A DNA stretch of 64,000 nucleotides from Dasypus novemcinctus (Eukaryota > Chordata > Mammalia > Cingulata > Dasypodidae): assembly GCF_030445035.2 (NCBI RefSeq), contig NC_080696.1, positions 27,293,661 to 27,357,660 on the forward strand. The letters are read 5' to 3'. The position numbers and the translations under genes were made by a program. Each line of letters opens with the position of its first letter. Position 1 is the first letter of the stretch. This document shows, piece by piece, positions 63,151-64,000 of this stretch. The notes under the pieces were generated by a model. It was not told where the DNA came from and made no database searches. It saw nothing but the letters and a program-made list of their open reading frames with translations.

Positions 63151-64000
63151 ACACAATGACTGCTTGCTGCAAAAATGGAGGATGGGCACTGGTAAGTGCT
63201 GGCATAAAGAGAGCAATTTACTGTTCTTTATCATAATTTATCAGCTTCCTCTTCTGATTTTCCCTGTATGCTGTACATGGTTCTTCTAGCACTCAAAATT
63301 TCAAAGTAATTGTTTCAAACAGTTCCTGCCTGTTAAATAGTTGTTTTGGGGGAAGGACTGAGTTCAGAAGCTATCTATTCTACCTATTCTACCATCCTTT
63401 CACCATCCTCCAATTGATCTATATTTAATAACCTATTTTCTAGTTCCTTTTAATTCATTTTCTATCCTTTCGCACAATAACTCTTGAATGCAAAAACATC
63501 TGACAAATGAATAAATACAAAAATTTGATCAATTTTTAGTTTAGCATGGGAGTGGAACACAAGCTGATGAAAGAATATTTTGGTTCTTAAATATGTACTG
63601 TAACAAACCTGCCCATTAATATATTAAATTTTAGATTTAAAATATTTAAAGTCCACCATAGTGAATATTAATAAATACTTAACTGGCTTGTAAACAAATT
63701 GCAGAGGCACATTACTTAAGTTGCAAGGGGGTTAGATATTACAATTGTGGATGAGACTTAGAAGTCTTAGGCTGGACAAGAAAGAAATGTGGAAGGCTAG
63801 ATTAGTAAGTAATGTAAGTAATGTGAGTATGGTGTGGTCATACTCTTCCTATTTCTCATTCTTTATATCATATCTGTCTCTAAGGTTCTATTAGAAGTTT
63901 CTATTAGAAGGAATATGAAGATAGGTTTATACTCTTCTAGTAGTCTCCAAAAGAACTTTCAAGGTCTATGATTTTGGTGACAATATATTCTAAATATGTA
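63151..64000. other. Unassigned sequence at the window end
   Basis: AT-rich, no ORF or repeat identified. A short tandem word (AGTAATGTAAGTAATGTGAG near 63805) and a repeated CTATTAGAAG (63889, 63902) are the only local patterns. Confidence 0.45.

Overview
This 64-kb window is mammalian, non-coding, transposon-dense DNA, most probably from an armadillo (Dasypus, Xenarthra). The diagnostic feature is a tRNA-derived SINE of armadillo DAS type, present four times, three of them with recognisable target-site duplications (TSDs). No intact protein-coding gene was found. The host-gene material consists of two tandem olfactory-receptor pseudogenes (about 27.5-28.4 and 30.9-31.6 kb, OR4-like) and a 5'-truncated processed pseudogene of TAB2 (about 50.1-53.5 kb, minus strand). 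Nearly everything else is LINE-1 (L1), an A-tailed non-autonomous repeat family called 'repeat X' here, SINEs and two solo LTRs.

Layout. 1-5437: an L1 on the minus strand, cut by the window edge. 5438-11150: mostly unassigned sequence with one LTR-like piece. 11150-11771: an ancient L1/HAL1-type ORF1 relic, followed by a SINE. 12337-20232: a full-length but dead L1 on the plus strand, the inverted partner of the first. 20235-22180: a long repeat X copy. 22181-27310: an L1 that has lost most of ORF2 and carries a repeat X copy and a SINE. 27.5-32.2: a tandem duplication holding the two olfactory-receptor pseudogenes. 32275-47185: one roughly 8-kb full-length L1 (minus strand) expanded to about 15 kb by nested insertions, including a complete 993-bp solo LTR with a perfect 6-bp TSD. 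48.5-53.9: another minus-strand L1, split by the TAB2 retrocopy. 54.0-56.2: an L1 3' end (plus). 56.5-57.2: repeat X. 57.2-63.1: an L1 (minus), interrupted by an A-tailed unit of unknown origin.

Most striking observation. The two inverted L1s at 1-5437 and 12337-17700 are virtually identical over about 4.2 kb (94-4278 against 13456-17614). They share frameshifts and an intragenic (GAAA)n microsatellite. Similarity drops abruptly on both sides, to roughly 7% divergence outward and about 12% inward. This is the signature of a recent gene-conversion tract (or an assembly copy error) between inverted repeats about 9 kb apart, and it predicts a possible inversion polymorphism of the DNA between them. 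Other points of interest are two different tandem-monomer L1 promoters, a candidate 3' transduction, and a retrocopy insertion accompanied by an L1 target deletion.

All comparisons were made by eye within the window. Percentages are rough estimates and element names outside the L1, OR and TAB2 families are provisional.
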